Below the pieces are notes generated by a model that was not told where the DNA came from, made no database searches, and saw only the letters and a list, made by a program, of their open reading frames with translations. DNA of 64,000 nucleotides from Halalkalibacter suaedae (GTDB lineage: Bacteria > Bacillota > Bacilli > Bacillales > Bacillaceae_D), in NCBI RefSeq assembly GCF_017939705.1, contig NZ_JAGKSQ010000006.1:124001-188000 (forward strand), given 5' to 3'. Both the position numbers and the translations under genes were made by a program. Below are positions 36,091 through 44,733 of the stretch, in pieces. Position 1 is the stretch's first letter. Each line of letters begins with the position of its first letter.

Positions 36091-37566
36091 TTATGTTCCG
36101 CAGAACGTTTGATATGGGCGTGTTGATTGTGGTGGTAATGTGGAATACTCCTCCTGAAGAGTGGAATATTCGTAAGGGTTTGCCAGAGCTTCAAGCAGTC
36201 GTTCCATTACACTATAGTCGTTATTATCGACAGCTGCTTGTAGGGCCTCTTCGACTCGATGATTTCTTGGTATAATGGCGGGATTACTTTCCTTCATTAG
36301 CCGAATTGAGGCATCTTTCGGCTCATGCTGTCCACTTACTCTCTGCTGCCATCTTTCATACCATTGCTTCCCCTCAGCGGTTTTGAATAGAGGCTGGTTC
36401 TCTCCTTGATCGATTGTCAAATCTCGAAAGGTGTTCGTATAGTCAGCCTTTTGATTATGCATAATGCTAAGCAGATCTTCAATTAATGCTTCATCTTCGT
36501 CCTCTTCATTAAATAGTCCTAATTTTGCTCTCATCCCTGTTAACCAATAGCTATGAAATAACGGTGTGTAATTTGAAATCTCCTCCTGTGCAAGTTTCAC
36601 TGCCTCATCCTGATCTTCATGCAATAGTCGTAATAGTGATTCTGCAAAACGGGCCAGATTCCAACCGCCGATAAACCGTTGATTGCCATAGGCATAACGT
36701 CCCTGTCTATCAATTGAACTAAATACCGTTGCTGGGTCATATTCATTCATGAACGCACACGGTCCATAGTCAATGGTTTCTCCACTAATCGCCATATTAT
36801 CTGTATTCATCACGCCATGGATGAAGCCAACTTGCAGCCATTTCGCAATCAGTTCTGCCTGACGCTTAATCACTTCTTGTAAAAGCGATAGATAGCAATG
36901 CTGTTCACCCTCTATTTCAGGAAAATGTCTTTTTATTGTATAGTCAGCTAAGGCTTTAAGATCTTCTACTGTTCCCCACTCAGCTGCATACTGAAAAGTA
37001 CCGACTCGAATATGACTACTAGCAACCCGTACAAGAACAGCACCAGGCAAATCAGTTTCACGGATAACCTCTTCCCCTGTCGTAACAACTGCCAGACTAA
37101 GAGTCGTCGGTATCCCCAGTCCACGCATCGCTTCACTAATAATATATTCTCTAAGCATTGGGCCAAGTGTCGCTCTACCGTCACCGCCACGAGAATAAGG
37201 TGTTCTACCAGAACCCTTGAGCTGGATATCAAAACGCTCATCTTGTGGTGTAATCTGTTCACCTAAAAGAATCGCTCTACCGTCTCCAAGCATATTAAAA
37301 TGCCCAAATTGATGCCCTGCATAAGCTTGAGCAAGCGGCCGTACACCATCCGGGATCTGATTACCAGCGAAAATCGCGATACTTTGCTCATCACGTAACT
37401 TCTCACTATTCAATCCTAACGATGATGCCAATCCTTCGTTTAAAATGACTAATTTTGGTAACGTGACAGGAGATGGCTGATGGTCCTTAAAAAATGTACC
37501 TGGTAAACGAGAGTAGCTATTATCTAAATTCCAACCTGCGTCCATTGCTTGTTTTTCGGCTGTCAT
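36091..37566 (-). CDS. selO: Protein adenylyltransferase SelO (UPF0061/YdiU)
   Basis: A pseudokinase-fold enzyme that transfers AMP to protein Ser/Thr/Tyr residues and is linked to oxidative stress in the family. Typical blocks are [58 protein letters not shown] and [20 protein letters not shown]. The C-terminus ends YQTFCGT; this Cys replaces the selenocysteine of mitochondrial SelO. The length is 491 residues. The ATG has AAGGAG seven bases ahead. Single gene. Confidence 0.93.
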   Translation of the reverse strand: MTAEKQAMDAGWNLDNSYSRLPGTFFKDHQPSPVTLPKLVILNEGLASSLGLNSEKLRDEQSIAIFAGNQIPDGVRPLAQAYAGHQFGHFNMLGDGRAILLGEQITPQDERFDIQLKGSGRTPYSRGGDGRATLGPMLREYIISEAMRGLGIPTTLSLAVVTTGEEVIRETDLPGAVLVRVASSHIRVGTFQYAAEWGTVEDLKALADYTIKRHFPEIEGEQHCYLSLLQEVIKRQAELIAKWLQVGFIHGVMNTDNMAISGETIDYGPCAFMNEYDPATVFSSIDRQGRYAYGNQRFIGGWNLARFAESLLRLLHEDQDEAVKLAQEEISNYTPLFHSYWLTGMRAKLGLFNEEDEDEALIEDLLSIMHNQKADYTNTFRDLTIDQGENQPLFKTAEGKQWYERWQQRVSGQHEPKDASIRLMKESNPAIIPRNHRVEEALQAAVDNNDYSVMERLLEALANPYEYSTLQEEYSTLPPQSTRPYQTFCGT

Positions 37567-37705
37567 AATATCTCCTTCAGCTTTTGGCTTTTTGTTTCTA
37601 GCTTTTTCCTTTATATTGTAGAATATCCTTTAAATTAAAGATTCGGTCAAGGGATTGAACTTATTTTCCAACCAAACTTTCCAACCAATACTATTATACA
37701 AAGTA

Positions 37706-37742
37706 AAAAGACAACCTCCTTCAAACTTGGTAGCCGTCTTTT
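37706..37742 (-). terminator. Terminator of the esterase gene
   Basis: The imperfect stem aaaagacaacctcc/ggtagccgtctttt lies directly after the stop. On the minus strand the right arm ends in TTTTTAC. Confidence 0.55.
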
Positions 37743-37748
37743 GATTCC

Positions 37749-38594
37749 TTATACTTTTAACGAGAATCGTAACAATTCATTAATAAGTGGTAGCAAAACA
37801 GAAACATGACCCTCTCCCGGGAACGTCAAATACTTAACATGTAGTCCATCATTTTGAAATTCATTAAGTCTATTTACCAACTCTTTTGAATACACTCCCA
37901 TTTCTTGATTTTTCCATCTTTCTAATTCTCCAACCCCAATTAATAATTCTTGATCTATCTTTTGTTGCTGAACACTAATCACAAAAGATTTTTCAACCTC
38001 TAAGAGCAAGGTTTTATTCCAATGTAGTGAAGGACTTCCAGAAATATACGTTTGAAATGAACTACTTCTTGAAAACATTGTATATAAAACAAAAAGGCCT
38101 CCAAGCGAATGTCCGAATAGAGTTTGTTTATTTAAATTGATCGGGTAGTTCTGCTTAATGATAGGCTTTAATTCCTGTTCAATAAAATCCAAAAATTGCT
38201 TAGCCCCTCCGTGAGCAGGGATGGATGTCTGCTCATTTTTTAATAGAATATCAATTTCAGCTGGACCTAGCGTATAGTCAAAGAAGCGTTGTTCAAAAAA
38301 TGGCTCATCTACCGGATAACCGATCCCTACGATTATCGCCGGACTAATCCCTGTTTTCTCTGGTTTTCTTGATTGAATTCGAATCGCTTCAACCACCGTA
38401 CCAAAAACCGCATTACCATCTAATAAATAGATCACTGGAAATCCTTCTGAAGGGGGTTCTATAGTAGGTACAGAGATGAAAACTCTATATTCGATATCTT
38501 TCTTCGAGACCATATTGAACTGAGATGTTCCTGCTAATTTAAATTGTTCTAAAAGTAGTTTACTATTCTCTGTATCAATTATAATTTGATTCAT
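37749..38594 (-). CDS. Alpha/beta hydrolase, siderophore esterase-like (BesA/IroE type)
   Basis: An esterase of the putative-esterase (Fes/IroE/BesA) family, which opens the trilactone of ferric bacillibactin or enterobactin to release iron. The nucleophile elbow is GHSLGGLFVLY and the C-terminal His lies in FPGEGHVSV. There is no signal peptide, so it would act in the cytoplasm. The ATG at 38594 (281 residues) has GGAGG 6 bases ahead; a frame extending 12 codons further up is less likely. A perfect Fur box lies upstream. No siderophore synthesis or intact uptake gene is nearby, so its ligand may be an imported siderophore. Confidence 0.82.
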   Translation of the reverse strand: MNQIIIDTENSKLLLEQFKLAGTSQFNMVSKKDIEYRVFISVPTIEPPSEGFPVIYLLDGNAVFGTVVEAIRIQSRKPEKTGISPAIIVGIGYPVDEPFFEQRFFDYTLGPAEIDILLKNEQTSIPAHGGAKQFLDFIEQELKPIIKQNYPINLNKQTLFGHSLGGLFVLYTMFSRSSSFQTYISGSPSLHWNKTLLLEVEKSFVISVQQQKIDQELLIGVGELERWKNQEMGVYSKELVNRLNEFQNDGLHVKYLTFPGEGHVSVLLPLINELLRFSLKV

Positions 38595-38701
38595 TCTTAT
38601 CCTCCATATCCAATAGAGAGCCTTTTTCAAAGCTTCGCTAATATGTACCTATTCGCACCTTTCATTCATATACTTGCTACTATCCTTTCTCATTCATTAA
38701 A

Positions 38702-38716
38702 TGATAATCATTATCA
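38702..38716. promoter_or_regulatory. Perfect Fur box
   Basis: TGATAATCATTATCA matches the Bacillus 7-1-7 Fur consensus at all 15 positions, 108 bp upstream of the esterase start codon. Confidence 0.85.
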
Positions 38717-38785
38717 CTAGTTTATCCTTTTTTTCATTAGAGTCAACTCCTAGTTCAAGTTATATAGTCAAAAAATAGTAAAAAA

Positions 38786-38823
38786 ACAGGAAGAGCCTTT
38801 CCGAATGGAAAGGCTCTTCCTGT
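38786..38823 (-). terminator. Terminator of the SDR-marR-NAD(P) operon
   Basis: acaggaagagcctttcc/ggaaaggctcttcctgt is a perfect 17-bp stem followed on the minus strand by TTTTTTAC. Confidence 0.9.
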
Positions 38824-38853
38824 CTATTACTTAATCTAGATCTCGTAGTACCT

Positions 38854-39516
38854 TTAGGAACCAAGCTCTTCAATCTGATCTAGCTCATAAATAGTAACAC
38901 CTTCTTGATTCATCTGTGCCGCCTTATCCATTGCTTTTGCAACTGTTTTCCCTTGAATGCCGCTGAATTTTTTTAGTGGACCGACGAACAGGAATGAAAG
39001 GGCTGTAAATAAGACTCCCGCTGTATGTTCACCTAAGCGAAATTCTTGACGCTTTCCAAGTAAAAGAGACGGACGAAAAATCGTAATCGAGTTAAAATCA
39101 ATTTTCATGACTTCATCTTCTAATTCCCCTTTTATTCTCGTGTAAAAGGTTCTTGATTTAGCGTTTGCATATGGAGAACTGACAAAAAGAAATTGTCTTG
39201 CTCCGACTTTTCTAGTGAGCTGTGCAATCTTGAGTGGATACGTTACATCTATTTTGTACATGACTTCTTGGGATTTTGCCTTTTTGATTGTCGTTCCGAG
39301 ACAGCTAAACACATCATCTACGTGAAAATTGATTAGTGCTTCATCAAGCTCATCAAAATCAGTTACTATTTCTTCTAGCTTCGGATCTGTCATCCCTAAA
39401 GGATTTCGAACAATTACAGTGATCTTTTGATAGGCGTCATTTTTAAGCAGGATCTTTAATAGCTCATTACCTATTAAACCTGTCGCTCCTATAAGTAAGG
39501 CTGTTTTCCTAGTCAT
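38854..39516 (-). CDS. NAD(P)-binding oxidoreductase, atypical SDR
   Basis: A 220-residue Rossmann protein of the NmrA/HTATIP2-like group. It has the N-terminal LLIGATGLIGNELL, FSCLGTTIKKAKS and FLFVSSPYANAKS followed by Y-x-x-x-K-type FYTRIKGELE. It overlaps the marR stop by one base (TAATG) and is the last gene of a three-gene unit. The substrate is unknown. Its pairing with MarR suggests a stress or detoxification role (inference). Confidence 0.82.
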   Translation of the reverse strand: MTRKTALLIGATGLIGNELLKILLKNDAYQKITVIVRNPLGMTDPKLEEIVTDFDELDEALINFHVDDVFSCLGTTIKKAKSQEVMYKIDVTYPLKIAQLTRKVGARQFLFVSSPYANAKSRTFYTRIKGELEDEVMKIDFNSITIFRPSLLLGKRQEFRLGEHTAGVLFTALSFLFVGPLKKFSGIQGKTVAKAMDKAAQMNQEGVTIYELDQIEELGS

Positions 39517-39959
39517 TATTCACCCTCCTTAGAAGCACCATGATTCATCTTATTGAACGCTGCTTTGAGCTGGTTTAGCTCCGTGCTAGAAAGCATTCCA
39601 AACATCTTCTTCATGATCATCATTTTTTGTTTTCTAGCATCCTCTAGTAATGCCCTTCCCTCATCCGTTATTTCTAAGGCAATCGCTCTACGGTCATCCT
39701 CCAGATGACTTCTTTTGATAAAGCCATCCCTCACAAGTTTGTTCGTTAATGCAGTAACACCACCAGTTGTGATATGAAGCTCTGCTGCTAACTTTGATGG
39801 CCGTTTCACCTTATCTAGCTCTAATAACTCAAGAATAAGGACATGGGTCGGAGAGAGACTAATTTCGTTATGAACATTCCACTCATTTGACCAATTTCTT
39901 GCAGCGAGGATAAACGCCTCATATAGCTCGAACATTTCTTCATCCTTTGATGAAACCAT
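39516..39959 (-). CDS. MarR-family transcriptional regulator
   Basis: A 147-residue winged-helix regulator with the recognition region RPSKLAAELHITTGGVTALT, then NKLVRDGFIKRSHLEDDRRA and the MarR wing RAIALEITDEGRALLEDARK. MarR proteins repress neighbouring genes until a phenolic or oxidant ligand releases them, so it probably controls this operon. It lies 12 bp after the SDR gene and overlaps the next gene by one base. Confidence 0.9.
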   Translation of the reverse strand: MVSSKDEEMFELYEAFILAARNWSNEWNVHNEISLSPTHVLILELLELDKVKRPSKLAAELHITTGGVTALTNKLVRDGFIKRSHLEDDRRAIALEITDEGRALLEDARKQKMMIMKKMFGMLSSTELNQLKAAFNKMNHGASKEGE

Positions 39960-39971
39960 TACATCTCCCCC

Positions 39972-40742
39972 TTAGTGATTGACTCTTCCAATCAGGGATT
40001 GTAACCATTTTCTTGGCAGTAATTGCATCGAGCGTGCGGCCACCTTAAATGTAAATCCAGGGACAACGACCGGCTCCCCTTTAAGCATTGCTTTATATCC
40101 GCTTAAAGCGACGTCTTTTGCTGTCATACCAGAACGATTAAATTGCTCGACAGACTTCACTTTTGCAACCTCAGCAAAATTGGTCTTTGTCGGTCCTGGG
40201 CAAAGAGCCGTTACTTTAATATCTCCTTTATGCTTTAATTCAGTATTTAGGGACTCTGAAAAAGAAAGAACAAATGCCTTACTTGCTCCATAAACACTCA
40301 TATTCGGTACAGAGAAGAATGAGGCAACTGAGCCGACATTCATAATCCGACCAAATTTGTTCTTCACCATATCCTGAACAAAAAGATGGGTAAGCGTTGT
40401 TAGAGAAATCATATTTAACTGCATCATATTAAGCTGATCATCAAGTGCTAAATCTACAAACTGGCCAGACATCCCATACCCGGCATTATTAATTAATATA
40501 TCAACCTTTGTTCCACGCTCTTTTAATTCCTCATATACCTCAAAGGGCGTCTCTGATATGGAAAGATCCTTAACGATCGTGATTATCTCAATTCCCGGCT
40601 TACTGAGCTCTACTTTTATCTGTTCCAGCTTTTCCTGACTTCTCGCGACAAGAATCAGATCATACCGATTTTCAGCAAAAATCTTCGCAAGCTCATAACC
40701 AATACCACTACTTGCTCCAGTAAGTAATACCGTTTGATTCAT
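39972..40742 (-). CDS. Short-chain dehydrogenase (DltE/YqjQ type)
   Basis: An NAD(P)-dependent SDR of 256 residues: TGASSGIGYE cofactor motif, NNAGYG, the catalytic Ser in NVGSVAS and YGASK. The second of two adjacent ATGs (40742) has AGGTGG 6 bases ahead; the frame extends five codons further. It is the first gene of an operon with marR and an atypical SDR. The reaction cannot be told from the sequence. Confidence 0.88.
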   Translation of the reverse strand: MNQTVLLTGASSGIGYELAKIFAENRYDLILVARSQEKLEQIKVELSKPGIEIITIVKDLSISETPFEVYEELKERGTKVDILINNAGYGMSGQFVDLALDDQLNMMQLNMISLTTLTHLFVQDMVKNKFGRIMNVGSVASFFSVPNMSVYGASKAFVLSFSESLNTELKHKGDIKVTALCPGPTKTNFAEVAKVKSVEQFNRSGMTAKDVALSGYKAMLKGEPVVVPGFTFKVAARSMQLLPRKWLQSLIGRVNH

Positions 40743-40842
40743 CATTCCCCACCTCAATCTATTTAGTTAACAAATAAGTATCTTACTACTAAGTTAATTA
40801 AGTATACCGCTTACTAAACTTAAATACAAATAACAACAAAAA

Positions 40843-40867
40843 AATACAGCGTAAACAACACTGTATT
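40843..40867 (-). terminator. Hairpin with T tail, now 340 bp past the peptidase gene
   Basis: aatacag/ctgtatt with an 11-nt loop is followed on the minus strand by TTTTTTGTTG. The closest upstream minus-strand gene ends at 41211; an R2 repeat lies between. Confidence 0.55.
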
Positions 40868-41029
40868 CCAAATTAGCTTATTCAATATACTTTGGGGTTT
40901 TAAGCCTAAAATGATCACGAATATTTGATTTCATTCTAAAGATTTAATAAGAACCCAGCACTTTTGACACACCGCTGAAATAAAGAGGTCTATACGAAAA
41001 GAAAGTAAAATCTCCTCTTCCCTCTAACA

Positions 41030-41160
41030 AAGCGGACGGGATGGGAGGGCCGACTCCTGCAGGATGGAAAGGGCAGGTTGAAATCCACCGGCACAGCCGG
41101 TTAGTTCAACGCCCTCCTGCGGAAAGCGCGCCCCCCATCCCGGTAGCGGAGCCGAAGCAT
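41030..41160 (+). repeat. R2 dispersed repeat, copy B
   Basis: A 131-bp GC-rich unit: aagcggacgggatgggaggg, cgactcctgcagga, gggcaggttgaaatccaccg, a central ccggcacagccgg, gttcaacgccctcctgcgga, aagcg, then ccccccatcccggtagcg. The whole unit folds on itself through cgggatggg/cccatcccg, gggc-gttgaa/ttcaac-gccc and ccggc/gccgg. It almost matches copy E (50960-51090) base for base. Confidence 0.85.
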
Positions 41161-41210
41161 CGCACTAGGTCATAGTTATTATACTCTAACTAATCGTTCC
41201 AAAAATCCAC

Positions 41211-41942
41211 CTAAACTGTCATTTTCCAACTAGACGATGCTAACCATTGTTCCATTTCCTTATAATTAGGCATTATCTTACCAACAAGCCGCCAAAATGA
41301 ACGATCATGATTAAGATGAACCATATGACACATTTCATGAACGACGACATAATCAATAACATGCAAAGGAGCCATAGCCAGCCTCCAATTAAATGTTAGC
41401 TGCATCTTTGAATCACAGGTTCCCCACGTCGTTTTGCTATCTGATATCGTAATGGAACGCGGCTTCATTTTGAAATAATCTTGATAGAACCTGACTCTCT
41501 TCTCAACCAACGTCTTACACTGCCTATAATAAAATCGTTTTAACGCCTGTTGTACCTTCGTATCATCTAGTTCTCTAACATATATATGTAAGATATCCTC
41601 TTCAAATAATACACGGTCTTTTTCAACGCTAGGATCCTGAGAAATGTTGATCGGATACTCCATTCCTAAGTAAAGAAAGCCCTCACCAGGTTGATACATC
41701 TTCTCCTTTGGCCCTGACATCCGATCCTTCATTTCATTTAATTTTTGCTGAAGCATCACCCAGTTCTGTTCGATTATACGAATAATCTGTTCGTCAGATG
41801 TCCCTTTAGGAACACTAACTTCAATATTCCCGTAACCATCAATCGAGATCCCTATTGCTTTTGACTTTTTATATACGATGGAGAAGTTTATTGTTATACC
41901 TAAATAGGTGTGGATCATGTGATTAGCTGATATTCGGTTCAT
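41211..41942 (-). CDS. YgjP-type zinc metallopeptidase (DUF45)
   Basis: A soluble 243-residue protein of the YgjP/WLM metallopeptidase group. Zinc ligands lie in VVHEMCHMVHLNHDRSFW (HExxH plus a third His), and DSKTTWGTCDSKMQLTFNWR is the other family hallmark. The ATG at 41942 has GAGGAG 6 bases ahead; a longer frame starts 13 codons earlier. The biological substrate of the family is not known. Alone on its transcript, it lies 62 bp downstream of an ABC exporter pair. Confidence 0.87.
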   Translation of the reverse strand: MNRISANHMIHTYLGITINFSIVYKKSKAIGISIDGYGNIEVSVPKGTSDEQIIRIIEQNWVMLQQKLNEMKDRMSGPKEKMYQPGEGFLYLGMEYPINISQDPSVEKDRVLFEEDILHIYVRELDDTKVQQALKRFYYRQCKTLVEKRVRFYQDYFKMKPRSITISDSKTTWGTCDSKMQLTFNWRLAMAPLHVIDYVVVHEMCHMVHLNHDRSFWRLVGKIMPNYKEMEQWLASSSWKMTV

Positions 41943-42004
41943 GTGTTTCTCCTCTATAAATAGTGCTAATAGATCTAGCACCGATGAAATTGTTAGCCCC
42001 GCTA

Positions 42005-42880
42005 TTAAATGTTTTGCCTTTTAAAGATGAAAATAGATATGAGTGTAAAAGCAAGAGTCGTTATCACAATCATCCACAGACTAAATGTTGTACTAATTAA
42101 GTTGCCATTCAACTCAAAGATAACCCCGTAATTTAATTGATATTCTTGAATATGCTCTGCTGGAACCCCTTCAAATACAGCTTCAAGAGAATCTGCCATA
42201 AATGTCTGTCTTAACAGTACAGCAATATGGCTAATAGGGAAATACATAATGATATATTGCACAAAAGCAGGGACCGCACCAAGTGGCACATACACCCCAC
42301 ACAAAAAGCCAATGACTGTTCCAATAATCGTGCTAAGCGTTGAAAAGGCAGTTTGAGTGTTAATAAAAAGGACTAAAAAAAGATTAATCGAACTGGCTAG
42401 AGCAACTGAAAGAATCATAATTCCTATCACTTCAAGAAGCTCAGTACCGCTTAGTATTTCACTGCCTGTTAAGACAAGAAAAGCTTCGCAAGCTATAAAT
42501 GCAAGTAACGAGAATAACAGACCAATAATAAATGAATTCAAAACATAACTTAATTGTATCGTTGCCCGCGATAATGGAGCCGTTAAAAAATCATTTGTTT
42601 TGTGACTCTCTTTGTCTTTAACCATAATACCAAATGCACCTAATGTCGTCGTCATTCCAGTAATCGTTAGTAACCCTGCAACCATCCATTCATTGACCAT
42701 TACTTTGGCACCCTCAGTCACGCCCATGAATTGTTCAATAGCATCAAGCTGTGTTTGCTGTAGAAATATACCGTATAATAAAATAACGATAAAAACAGAC
42801 AATAGAGATAGTAGCACTAAGGTACGATCACGGAAAAAAATTCTCGTATTTCGGCTAATCAAACTAAATAAAGGGTTCAT
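42005..42880 (-). CDS. ABC-2 type exporter permease
   Basis: A 291-residue membrane subunit with six spans (first about 20-40, then five from about 65 to the C-terminus) and the ABC-2 consensus loop MVKDKESHKTNDFLTAPLS. It overlaps the end of the ATPase gene by 4 bp (ATGA). It belongs to the drug/antibiotic or polysaccharide exporter group (DrrB/YhaP-like). No substrate clue is present apart from the partner. Confidence 0.87.
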   Translation of the reverse strand: MNPLFSLISRNTRIFFRDRTLVLLSLLSVFIVILLYGIFLQQTQLDAIEQFMGVTEGAKVMVNEWMVAGLLTITGMTTTLGAFGIMVKDKESHKTNDFLTAPLSRATIQLSYVLNSFIIGLLFSLLAFIACEAFLVLTGSEILSGTELLEVIGIMILSVALASSINLFLVLFINTQTAFSTLSTIIGTVIGFLCGVYVPLGAVPAFVQYIIMYFPISHIAVLLRQTFMADSLEAVFEGVPAEHIQEYQLNYGVIFELNGNLISTTFSLWMIVITTLAFTLISIFIFKRQNI

Positions 42881-43812
42881 GATGTTATCTTCTTCCCTTC
42901 TTCATTAATATTAATGAACACATCATCCATACTCCCTTTGATGACTTCAAAAGATTCTATTTGCCCCTCTAGCTTTTTCAAGGTTTCAATTGCATCAAGA
43001 GTTGAATGTAAACGAAGGGAATACATTGAGTTTTTTAGTGTGAAGGATAGCTCTTCCTTCTCAAACCACTCCTCTGGATCAAAGGTCTCACTAAATACTA
43101 AGTGTAAGCTATCAAAAGCATAACGTTCCTTAAGTTGATTAGGTGTACCTGAGGCTATCAACTGTCCTTCCTTGATGACAACCACTTGGTTAGCTACCGC
43201 AGCCTCCTCCATATAATGCGTCGTTAGAAAGATCGTCATATTCGTTTCTTCTTGCAATCTCTTAATTGCACTCCAAACAAATACCCTAGTTTGCGGGTCA
43301 AGACCTGTTGTTGGTTCATCTAAAAAAAGAATTGTTGGTTTATGGATAAGTGCTCGAGCAATATCCGCTCTTCTTCTCTGACCACCAGACAGAGCATCGT
43401 ATTTCTTATTTTTAATATCGTCCAATTTTAAATACTCTGAGACAAAGTTATAGTTTTCTTGAAGTGTTGTCTTACCTAATCGATAATATTGCCCTCTGTT
43501 CATGATGTTCTCATACACTGTCAAACGCTCATCTAGAATGCTATCTTGAAAGACGACTCCAATTTTCTTGCGGATTTGATCATTCTCTTTTCCTTCTCCG
43601 AGCTTGAACCCATCAATCACTACATCACCCGACGTCTTTTTGATTAATGTACATAGAATGTCAATCGTTGTAGACTTACCAGCACCGTTTGTACCAAGAA
43701 ATGCAAAAAGCTCTCCTTTTTTTACAGCAAAGGATATCCCTTTAACAGCCTCAACTTGACCATAGGCCTTCCGCAAATTTTTGACAGTAATAATATCTTG
43801 TTCTTCGCTCAT
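42877..43812 (-). CDS. ABC exporter ATP-binding protein (DrrA-like)
   Basis: An ATPase of 311 residues with Walker A GTNGAGKST, signature LSGGQRRRADIARA, Walker B ILFLDEPTTGLDP and switch His LTTHYMEE. A C-terminal domain of about 80 residues is typical of DrrA-type multidrug exporters. The ATG at 43812 has GGGGTG 7-8 bases ahead; a GTG three codons earlier is an alternative. Operon with the permease. Confidence 0.9.
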   Translation of the reverse strand: MSEEQDIITVKNLRKAYGQVEAVKGISFAVKKGELFAFLGTNGAGKSTTIDILCTLIKKTSGDVVIDGFKLGEGKENDQIRKKIGVVFQDSILDERLTVYENIMNRGQYYRLGKTTLQENYNFVSEYLKLDDIKNKKYDALSGGQRRRADIARALIHKPTILFLDEPTTGLDPQTRVFVWSAIKRLQEETNMTIFLTTHYMEEAAVANQVVVIKEGQLIASGTPNQLKERYAFDSLHLVFSETFDPEEWFEKEELSFTLKNSMYSLRLHSTLDAIETLKKLEGQIESFEVIKGSMDDVFININEEGKKITS

Positions 43813-43980
43813 CTCACTCACCCCAAAATTGATTTGTACGGTATCCCTGAATCTTCGTTTATCATCTATGTTGTTTTACTAAATAGTATTATATGAGTTT
43901 AGTATACCTTCCATTTACAAAATATGTAACATCACTCGATTCACTATATGCTCTGCTTTGGTTCTTGGACACACAAAAAA

Positions 43981-44010
43981 GAGACATGTTTGCTTTTACA
44001 AACATGTCTC
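43981..44010 (-). terminator. Strong terminator, stranded beyond repeats
   Basis: gagacatgtttg/caaacatgtctc is a perfect 12-bp stem with a 6-nt loop, followed on the minus strand by TTTTTTGTG. Its nearest upstream gene is the arabinofuranosidase ending at 44734; repeat R2, a transposase remnant and repeat R1 lie in between. Confidence 0.75.
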
Positions 44011-44030
44011 AGCTTAAGTACCATGAAAAA

Positions 44031-44159
44031 ATGCTTCGGCTCCGCTACCGGGATGGGGGACACGCACCCGCCGGCGGGCGTGGAACTAACCGGCTTTGCC
44101 GGTGGATTTCAACCTGCCCTTTCCTCCTGCTGGAGTCGGCCCTCCCATCCCGTCCGCTT
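44031..44159 (-). repeat. R2 dispersed repeat, copy C
   Basis: A 129-bp copy in the opposite orientation to B and E. The segment gcacccgccggcgggcg replaces the usual gctttccgcaggagggcg, and the rest (aaccggctttgccggtgg, cctcccatcccgtccgct) is conserved. It ends next to a transposase remnant. Confidence 0.85.
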
Positions 44160-44195
44160 TTTCTAGTGAAAAAAGGAAATTTGCTTCTCCTCAAA

Positions 44196-44374
44196 CCAGA
44201 GACAGATGTCTACTTTTTATCAAAGAGATTTACGCAAAACGTAAAGAAACGATTGCACGTGTCTTTGCAGATCTGAAACAAAAGCATGGTTTGCGTTGGA
44301 CCAACCTGAAATAGTTGGAAAAAAATTTAATACGACGATGCTTTTTTGGGTGCCATGAACCTAAAAAGCCAACT
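44196..44374 (+). pseudogene. Transposase C-terminal remnant (IS1182-like)
   Basis: The frame at 44219-44314 reads IKEIYAKRKETIARVFADLK then QKHGLRWTNLK and stops. After a frame change GAMNLKS follows near 44350. The pattern YAKRKET-ERVFAD-K-KHG-RWT ... AAMNLKKLA is the C-terminus of IS1182-type DDE transposases. There is no N-terminal part; R2 copy C abuts the left side. It is a dead fragment. Confidence 0.75.
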
Positions 44375-44406
44375 GCCACTGGATAAACACGCATCCTCCA
44401 GTGGCA
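44374..44406. repeat. Hairpin at the end of the transposase remnant
   Basis: TGCCACTGGA/TCCAGTGGCA is a perfect 10-bp inverted repeat with a 13-nt loop, between the transposase remnant and R1 copy 3. It may be part of the old element end. Confidence 0.5.
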
Positions 44407-44438
44407 CCAACAAAAAAACAGACGGAATAACGTAGAAA

Positions 44439-44680
44439 CGAGGTTGGGACATAACTAAAGTGCCTAACTGAAATACCGAATAATGCAATCACGAAGCGGA
44501 TGAAATATACGTAGACTCCTGCGGGACCTAAAGCCAAAGGTGAGACCCCACAGTGCAAAGCACGAGGAGGCTCACCGGCTTCCCGCGGAAAGCGAAGTAT
44601 ATTTCAGGAGCGGTTTACGTCCGCCAACCACCATTGTTTTCGGAATTTCTATTAGTTAAATCACTTTTGTCCCAGCCTCG
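44439..44680 (+). repeat. R1 dispersed repeat, copy 3 (complete)
   Basis: A 242-bp unit bounded by imperfect inverted ends CGAGGTTGGGAC/GTCCCAGCCTCG. The core has tagactcctgcgggacc, ggtgagaccccac, gaggaggctcaccggcttcc and cgcggaaagcgaagtata, which pair to form nested hairpins. It is the best copy for defining the family. Confidence 0.85.
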
Positions 44681-44733
44681 TTTTGACTCAGCGTAAGTGC
44701 CGTGAAAAAATGTTGCGGCTCTATTTCCCCCAT

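Noticed and set aside
43893-44314. Plus-strand open frames of 68-127 codons across this stretch
   Set aside because: They run through a strong terminator hairpin and repeat R2 and have no ribosome site. Only the IKEIYAKRKET segment is real former coding DNA, listed as a transposase remnant.
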